Shown here one piece after another: positions 1 to 7,948 of a stretch of 64,000 nucleotides of DNA (its first letter is position 1; each line of letters starts with the position of its first letter). Made by a program: the position numbers and the translations under genes. Origin of the DNA: Clostridia bacterium (lineage in GTDB: Bacteria; Bacillota; Clostridia; Lutisporales; Lutisporaceae); assembly GCA_035628995.1 (NCBI GenBank), contig DASPIR010000029.1, positions 62,001 to 126,000 on the forward strand, given 5' to 3'. The notes under the pieces were generated by a model. The model did not search any database and was not told where the DNA came from. It saw nothing but the letters and a program-made list of their open reading frames with translations.

Positions 1-746
1 ATTCCTGGTAAATCGAGCTTAATCTCATTATATCTTTTGATATCAATTTCTGTTATACCCTCAAACAAATTCCTGTATTTAAGGGGCAGGTCACTTATAA
101 GTATCATGGCAGCAGCCTTCTTGCCACCTCTTCTGCATGCCGTGAATACCGCAGATACCTCCATCTCTACCGCATCACAGCCCTTTTCCTGCATATAGTC
201 GAAGGTATCCTTCCTCTCACCTAGTATAGAGTCTATTGAGAATATCCTGCCTTCATGACTGTTAATCCCATATCTGTTTTCTTTTTTTCTGATTGTCTCC
301 ATAAGTTTTTGTGCAACCACTTTGTCTCCTGAAACCAAATCTCCAAAACAGTCCTTTTTTATATTCTCACCATGATATCTGGAAAAACCCTCTCCGATAA
401 CCGCCTCACTCACAGCCAACAGGTCACCGATATTGTAATGTTGATTGATTGCCCCGGCAGAGCCAGAGAATATGACATTCTCACAATCGGTATATCCTAA
501 GGCCAGAGCACAGTCCCCGGACATGGGAGATCCTATTCCGCTGCTTATCACTGTTATCCTTTTGCCATCAAAAGTAAGGGTTACACCTTTATACCAGCCC
601 ATAAACTCCGTCAATACAGTATCCGCCTTACTCTTAAAGCCTTCCAGATTCCATATGGGAGTGAGGATTATTGTCTTTGCCATATCCTCGATTTTACAGC
701 CAAAATGGGTTTTGACCATTGTCTCTTTTGTAATTTTATCATACAT
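1..746 (-). CDS. Nucleoside phosphorylase (uridine/purine type), 3' end outside window
   Basis: This is the N-terminal 248 residues of a nucleoside phosphorylase, which splits a nucleoside with phosphate into base and ribose-1-phosphate in salvage. The translation begins MYDKITKETMVKTHFG. It has the family's glycine-rich segment (SSGIGSPMSG), the FSGSAGAI region, and the ribose-binding EMEVSA motif followed by a hydrophobic strand and SDLP. The ATG at 746 has GAGGTG upstream. The reading frame runs off the left edge, so the C-terminus is missing. It lies 24 bp downstream of the lipoprotein gene on the same strand and may share its transcript. Base specificity (uridine or purine) cannot be told from this fragment. 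Confidence 0.85.
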   Translation of the reverse strand, partial: MYDKITKETMVKTHFGCKIEDMAKTIILTPIWNLEGFKSKADTVLTEFMGWYKGVTLTFDGKRITVISSGIGSPMSGDCALALGYTDCENVIFSGSAGAINQHYNIGDLLAVSEAVIGEGFSRYHGENIKKDCFGDLVSGDKVVAQKLMETIRKKENRYGINSHEGRIFSIDSILGERKDTFDYMQEKGCDAVEMEVSAVFTACRRGGKKAAAMILISDLPLKYRNLFEGITEIDIKRYNEIKLDLPG

Positions 747-770
747 ATGAACACCTCGCTCTACACAATT

Positions 771-2147
771 CTACTCCCCGATATACCTTACAGTATGCAC
801 ATTATCCTGCAGCTCAAAAACCAGCATTCCCTTTTCATCCTTGGATAAGTAGAAATCGTCCAGTTTTGTTTTTGATGTATATTTAATATTATCCTGCAGG
901 TTTTCATCTATTCGTATTATTGAATTATCCCTGCAAAAATAAATTGTGTCTTTTCCTGCTGATATTAAATAATTCTCACCGTCAATCCAGTGAAGATATT
1001 CGACATTTTCAAAGGTTTTCGCCTCAAGTGTTTCTGTATTCACTATGTGCAGGCTGCTTTCTTCATAGTTTCCTACTGTAAAACTGAGTAAATTCCCCTG
1101 GTTCGAAAACTTGAGATTTCCAAGCTCGATCATAGTCCCATCGCTTGCATCTACATTTGTCTCCAGCCTTTTACTCTTCTTGCTTTCCAGCTCAACAATA
1201 TACACCGAGCTGTAATTAAGCTTCATATACCAGTCCGGCTGGCTCATATCCTTCACACTTATTCCTGCGAAAGCCAGCCTGCTGTCTTTTCCGCCCCAGG
1301 CAATACCTCCTAAAATAAACTCGTCTCCATCGATCTTGAAGACCTCATCATAGCTTCCCTTAGAAATATCATATATACACACTTTCTTTCCCGGATAGGC
1401 AAAAAAGTCCGTCGTAGGAAGCCATTGCTGCGATTCATCCTCCAGTAGAAACGCAATTTTCGAACCGGCAGGCGACCACTGTGAATATGCGGACTTAAGC
1501 TCACCCCTTTGTGAACCGCTGCGTGTATCGTATATATACTTGTCCTGTATTATAACATTGTTCTCATCCGGGGACCAGTTAATAAGATAGTTAAAACCTT
1601 CTATAAGTCCATCACTCTTGATATCCATCAGCTTGATATTCTTTGAAGCATCCATATCATAAATATAGATGCCATACACATCACTGCCCTCCAGAAGTGA
1701 TGTGTAAATAACCTTGCTGGCCTTCGGGGATATTGAAATATTTATTGCGTCAGCTGACCCGATATCCTCTGCTATAACCTTTTCTACTTTATCTCTGCCT
1801 ATGAATTTTAATGTGTTTTTGTAATCCAGCTCTTCCACCACAACAAAACCCCTATTTCCTATAGGCTCATAGTAAATGTATTTGCCGGCCATCTCTGTCA
1901 ATTCACTGTCTGTTACTTGTGTGGAGCTTAAATCTATGTCATAGTACTTAAACTCCTCGCCTTCCTCGGCACTAAGCATCAAGCTATCGTCAGCCCTGTG
2001 AAATATATTCACAGTACTCATAAACTCTTTAACAAGCCTTTCATTCTTGATATTTATGTCACCTGTTGCTGCTGCTGCTTTGGCATCCGCGCTGCAGCCC
2101 GAAAGCACAAGCATAATGGATACCAGTATAGTAAATATCTTTTTCAT
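771..2147 (-). CDS. Lipoprotein with WD40/TolB-like beta-propeller repeats
   Basis: This is a 458-residue exported protein. It starts with a lipoprotein signal (MKKIFTILVSIMLVLSGC; lipobox LSGC), so it is probably anchored on the outer face of the membrane. The body has repeated strands of the type 'I.ISPKASKVIYTS', 'INWSPDENNVII' and 'SQWSPAGSKIAF', typical of WD40-like/TolB/DPP6 N-terminal propeller blades. No enzymatic motif is seen. The ATG at 2147 has GGATGG upstream. The molecular role is unknown; binding of a ligand or partner is an inference from the fold only. Confidence 0.75.
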   Translation of the reverse strand: MKKIFTILVSIMLVLSGCSADAKAAAATGDINIKNERLVKEFMSTVNIFHRADDSLMLSAEEGEEFKYYDIDLSSTQVTDSELTEMAGKYIYYEPIGNRGFVVVEELDYKNTLKFIGRDKVEKVIAEDIGSADAINISISPKASKVIYTSLLEGSDVYGIYIYDMDASKNIKLMDIKSDGLIEGFNYLINWSPDENNVIIQDKYIYDTRSGSQRGELKSAYSQWSPAGSKIAFLLEDESQQWLPTTDFFAYPGKKVCIYDISKGSYDEVFKIDGDEFILGGIAWGGKDSRLAFAGISVKDMSQPDWYMKLNYSSVYIVELESKKSKRLETNVDASDGTMIELGNLKFSNQGNLLSFTVGNYEESSLHIVNTETLEAKTFENVEYLHWIDGENYLISAGKDTIYFCRDNSIIRIDENLQDNIKYTSKTKLDDFYLSKDEKGMLVFELQDNVHTVRYIGE

Positions 2148-2218
2148 TCCAAACCATCCTTATATTAAAAGTTCAAATCAAACAATATCATTATAACAGA
2201 AAATGCAAATTGTCCCAA

Positions 2219-2248
2219 ACAAAAATCTCCACCCTTGCGAGTGGAGAC
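2219..2248 (-). terminator. Rho-independent terminator after thiT
   Basis: On the minus strand a stem of TCTCCAC / GTGGAGA with a short loop is followed by TTTTTGTTT. It sits just past the thiT stop codon and separates thiT from the lipoprotein gene. Confidence 0.8.
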
Positions 2249-2258
2249 GTTTTCTTTA

Positions 2259-2792
2259 CTATACTCTCTGTCCTATATTGCTTATTAAAGGCTTATACAG
2301 TATTCCAACTATAACTAAGGTTATTATAAGCTCCGGTAAAAGATAGGAGCCATTGTATAATACCGAATAAATCAATGCATTCATACCTTCAGGCGCATAG
2401 GAAGCCCATACAACCACCCCTGAAATTACATGACATATAAACCTTCCCAGCAAGCCAAGACATGTTCCCATAAATACACCCTTTATGCTGCTGCGGAATA
2501 GCCCCGCTAGACCAAGCAGCCCAAAAGCTACTACATAGTCAAACAATATTGACACTATATGGTATGAGTAAATTGCACCACCGAGGAAGAACTGCAGTAT
2601 GCCATAAGCAGTGCCTGCGAGCAGTCCCGATTTTACTCCCCACCTTAGGGAAAACAGAATAATGGGTATCATACTTCCAGCAGTTACTGACCCTCCGTAC
2701 GGAGCCTCGAATATTTTCACGTAGCTCAGTATCTGGGCAGCCGCAATCATAATCCCCGCTTCAGTAAGCATTCTTGTAGATGTCTTTTTCAT
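2259..2792 (-). CDS. thiT: Thiamine-specific ECF transporter S component
   Basis: This is a 177-residue, very hydrophobic protein with about six predicted membrane segments, the size and pattern of ThiT (YuaJ), the thiamine-binding S component of energy-coupling-factor importers. It has the family features near residue 35-55 (GGSVTAGSMIPI followed by the RWG segment) and the aromatic C-terminal part (YNGSYLLPELI). ThiT needs the shared EcfA/EcfA'/EcfT energising module, which is not in this window. The assignment is supported by a TPP riboswitch and its terminator directly upstream. ATG 2792 has a GGAGGT ribosome site. Confidence 0.93.
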   Translation of the reverse strand: MKKTSTRMLTEAGIMIAAAQILSYVKIFEAPYGGSVTAGSMIPIILFSLRWGVKSGLLAGTAYGILQFFLGGAIYSYHIVSILFDYVVAFGLLGLAGLFRSSIKGVFMGTCLGLLGRFICHVISGVVVWASYAPEGMNALIYSVLYNGSYLLPELIITLVIVGILYKPLISNIGQRV

Positions 2793-2879
2793 ACTAATAC
2801 CTCCAAATAAATATTTTTGCCACTGTCTAAGAAATTGGGTTCATCACTTCTTTCAAATTGTCCGGAGGTATTATTCAAA

Positions 2880-2908
2880 CAAAAAGACCGTAAACAAAAG
2901 TTACGGTC
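2880..2908 (-). terminator. Terminator acting as TPP riboswitch expression platform
   Basis: A perfect 8-bp stem (GACCGTAA / TTACGGTC on the minus strand) is followed by TTTTTGTTTG. It lies between the TPP aptamer and the thiT ribosome site, as expected for transcriptional attenuation when TPP is bound. Confidence 0.85.
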
Positions 2909-2924
2909 AGATTATTTATTAATC

Positions 2925-3025
2925 ACAACCGCTTCCCTCCGTTAGAATTAACCAGACAGGTTCAAAGGGTCAGCACATCTGCATTTTAAGTGCACCGTGC
3001 TATCTCAGCATAAAGCCCCCCTAGC
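2925..3025 (-). promoter_or_regulatory. TPP riboswitch (THI element)
   Basis: On the minus strand the conserved THI-box parts appear in order: a 5' GGGGGCTTTATGCTGAGA segment, a variable arm, CCCTTTGAACCTG, then GGTTAAT and a GGAGGGAAGCGG 3' strand. These are the known core sequences of thiamine-pyrophosphate aptamers. With the terminator at 2880-2908 and thiT downstream it should switch thiamine uptake off when TPP is plentiful. Confidence 0.95.
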
Positions 3026-3084
3026 GGACAATTTCTATTAAGTTAATGTTGTATGTGAAAAGAGTTTTTCTTACATACAATATT

Positions 3085-3113
3085 ATCATAGACCCAGAAT
3101 CCAATCGTGTCAA
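3085..3113 (-). promoter_or_regulatory. Sigma-A promoter of the TPP-riboswitch/thiT transcript
   Basis: TTGACA (3108-3113) and TATGAT (3085-3090) are separated by exactly 17 bp on the minus strand. An inverted repeat (TTGTATGT / ACATACAA, 3045-3080) lies between this promoter and the aptamer. Confidence 0.75.
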
Positions 3114-3141
3114 TTATTTTCTCCCATTCTTTTGGGAAGTG

Positions 3142-4110
3142 CTATATACCAAGCATTAAGAGAAAATCATATAGATATCCGAGTATTATAGCAAACACCA
3201 GAAGGTAAGCAACATATAATCCGATTGCCCTTTTTTTCATGATTGTCACCAAACCTGCAAGTACGCCGGCACTTGTGCCAGGCCCCGTTATCATAAAGGC
3301 CAGCAGCGCTCCTTGGCTGGCTCCGCCTATCATAAGAGCATTTATTATTGGAATGGCAGATGAACCGCTTACATACAATGGCAATCCAATAAGAGCTAAT
3401 AAAGGCACTGCAAATATGTTGCCTGACCCCAAATATTTCATTATGATTTCCGCAGGTATGAATTTGTTTATTAGAAAGCCTATAGCAGCAAATACAGCAA
3501 AGTATATCAGAACACGCTTTACCCCTACTTCATAGAACACTTTAAAAAGCTCTTTTAGTTTGTACTTTTCTGCAAAGCCCTGGGCTTTTGAGTTTGCAGT
3601 ATTTTGAGAGCAACAGCTTGCTTCCGCTGCTGCATTGCTGCCGCAGCAAGTTGCATTGCCTGAAAATCTTGCTTGGTTTTCTAACAAACTTGTATTTTTC
3701 TCAATAAAATGAGTGATATAACCCGAGCCAACACCTATTATCAGTGAGGCAGCAGTAAGAGCTGCGGCAAACTTAATGCTTATGATTCCTGAGTATAATA
3801 TGAATTCATCCGGACTCATCAAAGGTGATGATGTAAGAAATGCCATTATTGGCCCCCAGGGCAGAGCAGTCGTCATCATCGATACAATAACTGCCATAGT
3901 CCCGCAAGCGCAGAACGGAGTGAATGCACCGAAGGCAACACTTCCGGCTATTGATACTCCAGACCTTTTCATTAGTGCCTGCCTTAGTTTCTCCGGATCT
4001 ACATATACGGTTATTGCAGCAGCTACGAGTATACCAAAAGCGAGAATCGGTGCATTATGGATCAATGTGCCAATTACATAAGTTATGGTTTCTTTTAAAA
4101 GGTTTATCAT
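3142..4110 (-). CDS. Permease of the DUF318/ArsP-type family with a cysteine-rich loop
   Basis: This is a 322-residue membrane protein with about eight to ten hydrophobic segments of the DUF318 (UPF0718) permease family, which includes the organoarsenic exporter ArsP and related metal permeases. The family motif around residue 65 (FTPFCACGTMA) is present. A central hydrophilic loop near residues 150-170 carries two Cys-Cys pairs (TCCGS and ASCCSQ), which suggests binding of a soft metal or metalloid. It lies downstream of an arsR-type regulator with an operator-like dyad in between. AAGGAGG precedes ATG 4110. The substrate is not proven: arsenical, Cu, Zn and similar ions remain possible. Confidence 0.8.
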   Translation of the reverse strand: MINLLKETITYVIGTLIHNAPILAFGILVAAAITVYVDPEKLRQALMKRSGVSIAGSVAFGAFTPFCACGTMAVIVSMMTTALPWGPIMAFLTSSPLMSPDEFILYSGIISIKFAAALTAASLIIGVGSGYITHFIEKNTSLLENQARFSGNATCCGSNAAAEASCCSQNTANSKAQGFAEKYKLKELFKVFYEVGVKRVLIYFAVFAAIGFLINKFIPAEIIMKYLGSGNIFAVPLLALIGLPLYVSGSSAIPIINALMIGGASQGALLAFMITGPGTSAGVLAGLVTIMKKRAIGLYVAYLLVFAIILGYLYDFLLMLGI

Positions 4111-4130
4111 TATACTTCCTCCTTAAATTA

Positions 4131-4146
4131 ATCGCAATATTACGAT
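4131..4146. promoter_or_regulatory. Operator-like dyad between arsR and permease
   Basis: ATCGCAATATTACGAT is an imperfect palindrome sharing the ATCG(C/T)A arm with the two palindromes upstream of arsR. It lies 20 bp before the permease start and may allow separate ArsR control of the permease, or it could be chance. Confidence 0.4.
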
Positions 4147-4177
4147 ATATATGTATAAAAAATTTTATACTGCTATG

Positions 4178-4501
4178 TTATTTGCAGTCACAGTTGGCCT
4201 GAATTAAGTCATCAGAAAGGCCTTTAACAAATTCATCGATTATTTCCTTGTTCAAGAAAAAACAAGTCCACTGTCCCCTTTTCTCCTTATAAATGATTCC
4301 GGCTTCCAAGAGTACTTTTATATGCTGTGATACTGTTGACTGCGCAAGCCCTGTAGCGTTCACCACATCACCGACGCTTATGCCGTTTTCATAGTATTCA
4401 ATCCTGTTGCAGCAGGTGGCAATTGATCTATTTTTGAGTGATTTGACTATCTGGTACCTGACTTCATTACCTAAAGCATCGCAGATTTTTGATATGTTCA
4501 T
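4178..4501 (-). CDS. arsR: ArsR/SmtB-family metal-sensing repressor
   Basis: This 107-residue winged-helix regulator has the ArsR recognition helix (GLAQSTVSQHIKVLLEAGII) in its middle and a beta-wing (KRGQWTCFFL). Cysteines that could bind metal or metalloid occur at ATCCNR (about residues 29-30), in the wing, and at the extreme C-terminus (NCDCK). In this family metal binding releases DNA and derepresses the neighbouring export gene. The gene is upstream of the DUF318 permease on the same strand. Two palindromes sit directly upstream of its start, consistent with autorepression. Confidence 0.9.
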   Translation of the reverse strand: MNISKICDALGNEVRYQIVKSLKNRSIATCCNRIEYYENGISVGDVVNATGLAQSTVSQHIKVLLEAGIIYKEKRGQWTCFFLNKEIIDEFVKGLSDDLIQANCDCK

Positions 4502-4518
4502 TTGTATTCACTCCTTGT

Positions 4519-4560
4519 ATCGTATTTATACGATTTATATTATCGCAAATTTGCGATAAT
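4519..4560. promoter_or_regulatory. Two tandem ArsR operator palindromes
   Basis: 4519-4534 is ATCGTAT-TT-ATACGAT. 4539-4560 is a perfect 22-bp palindrome whose half is ATTATCGCAAA. Both have the ATCG-x-A arm seen in ArsR-family operators and they lie 18-59 bp upstream of arsR. Confidence 0.7.
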
Positions 4561-4656
4561 GTCAATACTATTTAAATTTGTTTTTATGCCTTATAATAAT
4601 CCTATGGCAATTGATAACATGTGATTTACGAAATAAACTTAGGGGGTTTTGAATAT

Positions 4657-5586
4657 ATGCTTTTTAAGAATGAAGAATCGAAAGTAATCGCTGCATACAT
4701 TGCAGTTTGCATATTATGGGGCTCTACATATCTTGCAATAAGAATCGGTGTCAGCACATTCCCTCCAGTGCTTTTTGCAGGGATAAGATTTTTGATAGCA
4801 GGTGCACTGATGTTGCTTTTTGCCCGTCTTAGGGGTTTGGAGTTCCCGACCAATCTAAAAAGCGTCAGGGATCAGTCCATAGTAGGATTGTTCCTGCTAT
4901 TGGGAGGCAATGGCCTGGTAGTGTGGGCAGAGCAGTATGTACACTCTGGAATCGCAGCCTTGCTGGTTGCCACGATACCTCTTTTCATGGCTGTAATCGA
5001 GCTTCTCATACCCGGAAGACCAAGAATAGATTTTAAAGGCTGGCTGGGTCTGCTTGTTGGATTCTCAGGAGTTGCAATGCTTGTACTTTCAAACTCAGGA
5101 GCAGGCAGTGTGGAAATCAAGGGTGCTGTGGCACTTCTAATTGCAGCCTTTTTATGGGCAATCGGCTCTGTATATTCAAAAGGCTTTATACCAACAGGCT
5201 CAGTAATTACGAATATAGCCATCCAGATGCTGGCCGGTGGAATCGGTTTGGTAATTATCGGAATAGTCCTCGGAGAGCTTCCTCATGTGAACCTCTCAAC
5301 AAAGGGAATTGGTGCGTTGCTTTACCTGATTGTCTTCGGTTCTTGGTTTGGGTATTCCTCCTACATTTATGTATTGCAAAAATGGCCTGCTGCGAAAGCC
5401 GGCACCTATGCCTATGTGAATCCCCCCGTAGCCGTCTTGCTGGGGGCGCTGATACTGGGTGAACCCTTTACCCTTACTGTACTGTTTTCAACAGTTGTCA
5501 TACTTGCCGGAGTGCTGCTTGTGCAGCTCTCCAAGACCAAAAGCATAGTTAAGATAGAAGCAAAGGAAGAAGGCCCTTCAATGTAG
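4657..5586 (+). CDS. EamA/DMT-superfamily exporter
   Basis: This 309-residue membrane protein has ten predicted hydrophobic segments arranged as two EamA halves. The signature WGSTYLAIRIG lies in the first helix and the second half carries GxxxxYxxxPVAxLLGALILGEP, typical of drug/metabolite exporters such as YdcZ/RhaT-like permeases. ATG 4657 is chosen because AGGGGG lies 10 bp upstream; a GTG further upstream in frame lacks a site. It is divergent from arsR and shares the palindrome region upstream. The substrate is unknown. Confidence 0.85.
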   Translation: MLFKNEESKVIAAYIAVCILWGSTYLAIRIGVSTFPPVLFAGIRFLIAGALMLLFARLRGLEFPTNLKSVRDQSIVGLFLLLGGNGLVVWAEQYVHSGIAALLVATIPLFMAVIELLIPGRPRIDFKGWLGLLVGFSGVAMLVLSNSGAGSVEIKGAVALLIAAFLWAIGSVYSKGFIPTGSVITNIAIQMLAGGIGLVIIGIVLGELPHVNLSTKGIGALLYLIVFGSWFGYSSYIYVLQKWPAAKAGTYAYVNPPVAVLLGALILGEPFTLTVLFSTVVILAGVLLVQLSKTKSIVKIEAKEEGPSM

Positions 5587-5599
5587 GAGCCTTCTTCCT

Positions 5600-6313
5600 C
5601 TATTTAAATTCATATCTTTTCAGCTTTGATGTAATCAGATCCCCCACATCAGTTCTGTACTCAGACTGCACCATGCCTATTCCCCTTTTGTAGTAAAATA
5701 TCATATTTGAAGTCTGATCCTTAAAGGTAGCCTTTACCGCAATGCAGTCCTTGAATTCTCCCGCAGGTACAGTAACATCAGCCGCAATATCTACAATCTC
5801 GTAGTGATTTTCCTCGCTTATCCAAAAGTTTCCCTTTTCAAGCGGGGTTTGCAGAAGTATTATGTTCAAATTACTGGGCTTACCCAGTAAGTTCACATCA
5901 GTGTAAGCCTCTCCTGATCTATAGGTATTCACTATGCTGTCCTTTCTTACTTCCAACACATTCGCCATCACCGTACCCCCATTGTCATTAGTAACCTGAT
6001 GCCTGTTTCCTGAACTGTAAACTACCTTCTGTATAAATGAGGCATACTCCATGCCTTCACCCTCATACTCCCACATATTTCCTGTCTTAAGAGGATAGAA
6101 ATCAATCAGAGACTCTTCCACAGGAGTAGGTGTAGCTGTCGGTGTCGGTGTGAGAACCGGTGTCGGAGTAGGTGTCAGAGTCGCTTGTGGTGTGGGCTCG
6201 TTTGCACCGGGACTCTGAGGGCTCGGAGCACAAAAGGTCAATCCTGCACCTATGCTCATGACGCAGATTATTATCAGCACTTTGCCCAATATGCCATTAT
6301 GATAGTTCTTCAT
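5600..6313 (-). CDS. Lipoprotein with Thr-Pro linker and unknown C-terminal domain
   Basis: This is a 237-residue exported protein. The N-terminus has a hydrophobic segment ending in LTFC (probable lipobox). It is followed by a low-complexity Thr-Pro-rich linker (TPTPTP units, about residues 38-67) that would hold the rest away from the membrane or within the wall. The remaining 170 residues contain 'FYPLKTGNMWEYEG' and a DITVPAGEF-like turn seen in uncharacterised clostridial surface proteins. No catalytic motif is recognised. ATG 6313 follows GGAGTGA. Role unknown. Confidence 0.7.
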   Translation of the reverse strand: MKNYHNGILGKVLIIICVMSIGAGLTFCAPSPQSPGANEPTPQATLTPTPTPVLTPTPTATPTPVEESLIDFYPLKTGNMWEYEGEGMEYASFIQKVVYSSGNRHQVTNDNGGTVMANVLEVRKDSIVNTYRSGEAYTDVNLLGKPSNLNIILLQTPLEKGNFWISEENHYEIVDIAADVTVPAGEFKDCIAVKATFKDQTSNMIFYYKRGIGMVQSEYRTDVGDLITSKLKRYEFK

Positions 6314-6673
6314 CTATATCACTCCATCCTTTGCATTTTACTTAAAATAGCACTTATTACAACGGCTGCAAATCAAGCTTTGATATATTGTTTTATGCTT
6401 TCATTATCACTATAATACTTAGTATAATAAAGTTTATCAATAAAATTCATATTTGCCCGCTAAAAGACTTTATAAGCACTTTCCGATTTTCCTAAAAATA
6501 CAGTAAGAACGCAAAGGTGCAAAGTATTATTTCAAATTTTTTATAAAAGTGGCATATTGGAGTTACAAAATACAAAAAATTGTGTACTGGATGTGTTTTT
6601 TTGATATAATAAATGGTAGGAATATGCTAATGTGTTACTTTCATTTTTAACAACATCATCAGGAGGTACATAT

Positions 6674-6856
6674 ATGGATAAAACCACGAAAAATTCGCTC
6701 GTTTGGGGTTGCGTCCTTCTTATTGAAGCAGTAATACTCAAGCTCATTAAGAAGTCAGATGTATGGTTCTATATCACACTGCCCATAATTGCAGGTTTTG
6801 TAATCACTGAGCTTGTAATTCCAATGCCCAAAAAAACGAAAAGAAATCTAAAATAG
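6674..6856 (+). CDS. Small two-helix membrane protein, unknown function
   Basis: This 60-residue protein starts at an ATG preceded by AGGAGG with 7-bp spacing. It has two hydrophobic stretches (about residues 8-22 and 28-46) and a basic tail (MPKKTKRNLK), so an integral membrane protein with its C-terminus in the cytoplasm is likely. It is immediately upstream of tRNA-Thr. It does not match a family I recognise. Confidence 0.6.
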   Translation: MDKTTKNSLVWGCVLLIEAVILKLIKKSDVWFYITLPIIAGFVITELVIPMPKKTKRNLK

Positions 6857-6875
6857 CGGGCAATCATAGATAAAT

Positions 6876-6951
6876 GCTGGAGTAGCTCAGTTGGTAGAGC
6901 AGAGCATTCGTAATGCTCAGGTCGAGGGTTCGAATCCCCTCTCCAGCTCCA
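6876..6951 (+). tRNA. tRNA-Thr (anticodon CGT)
   Basis: A full cloverleaf can be drawn: acceptor GCTGGAG/CTCCAGC, D-arm GCTCAGTTGGTAGAGC, anticodon stem GAGCA/TGCTC with loop TTCGTAA (anticodon CGT, codon ACG), T-arm GAGGG TTCGAAT CCCTC, discriminator T and encoded CCA. Confidence 0.96.
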
Positions 6952-6960
6952 AATGAAAGA

Positions 6961-6985
6961 AACCTTGAATTATCAAGGTTTTTTG
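6961..6985 (+). terminator. Terminator after tRNA-Thr
   Basis: AACCTTGA-ATTA-TCAAGGTT followed by TTTTG, directly after the tRNA. The stem overlaps the last codons of the convergent acetyltransferase gene. Confidence 0.8.
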
Positions 6986-7884
6986 TTATTTATCAGATCA
7001 TATTTATAGCATACAACAGCTTCGACCTGTTTGAAGCCCTCCTGAATATACAAGGCTTTTGCCCTCTCATTCTCAGCGTTCACGCAGAGTATCGTCCTTT
7101 TGTACGCCATTTCCTTTGCAAATTTGAGTGATGCCCTGAGCAAACTTCTTCCCAAGCCTTTACCCTGGTATTCCGGTATTATGGCAAGAGGTCCGATATT
7201 CATTATGGGTGAGTCTTCATATTCATCCTTAGCTCCTCGTATTACACCCACAGGTCTTTCGTTGTGATAGAGTATCATTGAGCCTCCTTCGATATTGTCT
7301 TCGCCCGCAATCATCTTTGCAACCATTTCCGGCGTTATAGGTGTATCACTCCCCTTGAGCTTGGCAAAACCTGCATTTCGTACTTCACACCATGAATTCT
7401 CATCACAGCCTGATTCAAAGGTCTTAATTTCATATCCTTCCGGAAAACTGAACTCAGGGACTTCCAAGTTTTCCCTTACGAGTAGGTATGAGTATCTATC
7501 CACATTGAATTTTAAACCTTCAATGTATTCCAGCATTTTTCCGTTTACAATCGGCACATATACAAAGAGCTTATCTAAGCCGTCGATGTGCTTTAGAATT
7601 GACTGAAACAACAAATTGTAACAATCAAAATCCTCAATTTCAGAATGAAATATCCTAAAGCGTCCCTTTTTCCCTCTCCTATTATAATCATCAATTATAA
7701 GAGAAGCTGCGGCTGCCAATTCACCTTGTCGACCTATAATTATATAAGTTGGATTATCTACATAGGGTTCAAAGCTTTTCAAATCCTCTTCATATAGGAA
7801 TGAATCATCAACCTCCGGTCTATGTTTCCTGCAGTACTCCTTAAAATCTTCAACCCTCTCTTTTCTCAAAGCTTCAACCTTCAT
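6973..7884 (-). CDS. GNAT-family N-acetyltransferase, copy 1 of tandem pair
   Basis: This 303-residue protein has a C-terminal GNAT fold. The acetyl-CoA pyrophosphate loop is IIPEYQGKGLGRSLL near residue 240, followed by a LCVNAENERAKALYIQEGF strand typical of motif B. The N-terminal half resembles a second, degenerate GNAT-like domain. It is strongly similar along its whole length to the gene at 7949-8845 (same MKVE.LRKER.EDFKEYCRKH start), so this is a recent tandem duplication. The substrate is unknown. ATG 7884 follows GGAGATAG. Its 3' end overlaps the tRNA-Thr terminator. Confidence 0.85.
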   Translation of the reverse strand: MKVEALRKERVEDFKEYCRKHRPEVDDSFLYEEDLKSFEPYVDNPTYIIIGRQGELAAAASLIIDDYNRRGKKGRFRIFHSEIEDFDCYNLLFQSILKHIDGLDKLFVYVPIVNGKMLEYIEGLKFNVDRYSYLLVRENLEVPEFSFPEGYEIKTFESGCDENSWCEVRNAGFAKLKGSDTPITPEMVAKMIAGEDNIEGGSMILYHNERPVGVIRGAKDEYEDSPIMNIGPLAIIPEYQGKGLGRSLLRASLKFAKEMAYKRTILCVNAENERAKALYIQEGFKQVEAVVCYKYDLINNKKP

Positions 7885-7948
7885 ATGCTATCTCCATCCT
7901 TTATAAAAGTTATCGTTAAAATTTCTCTATCGTTATTCAAATAGTATT

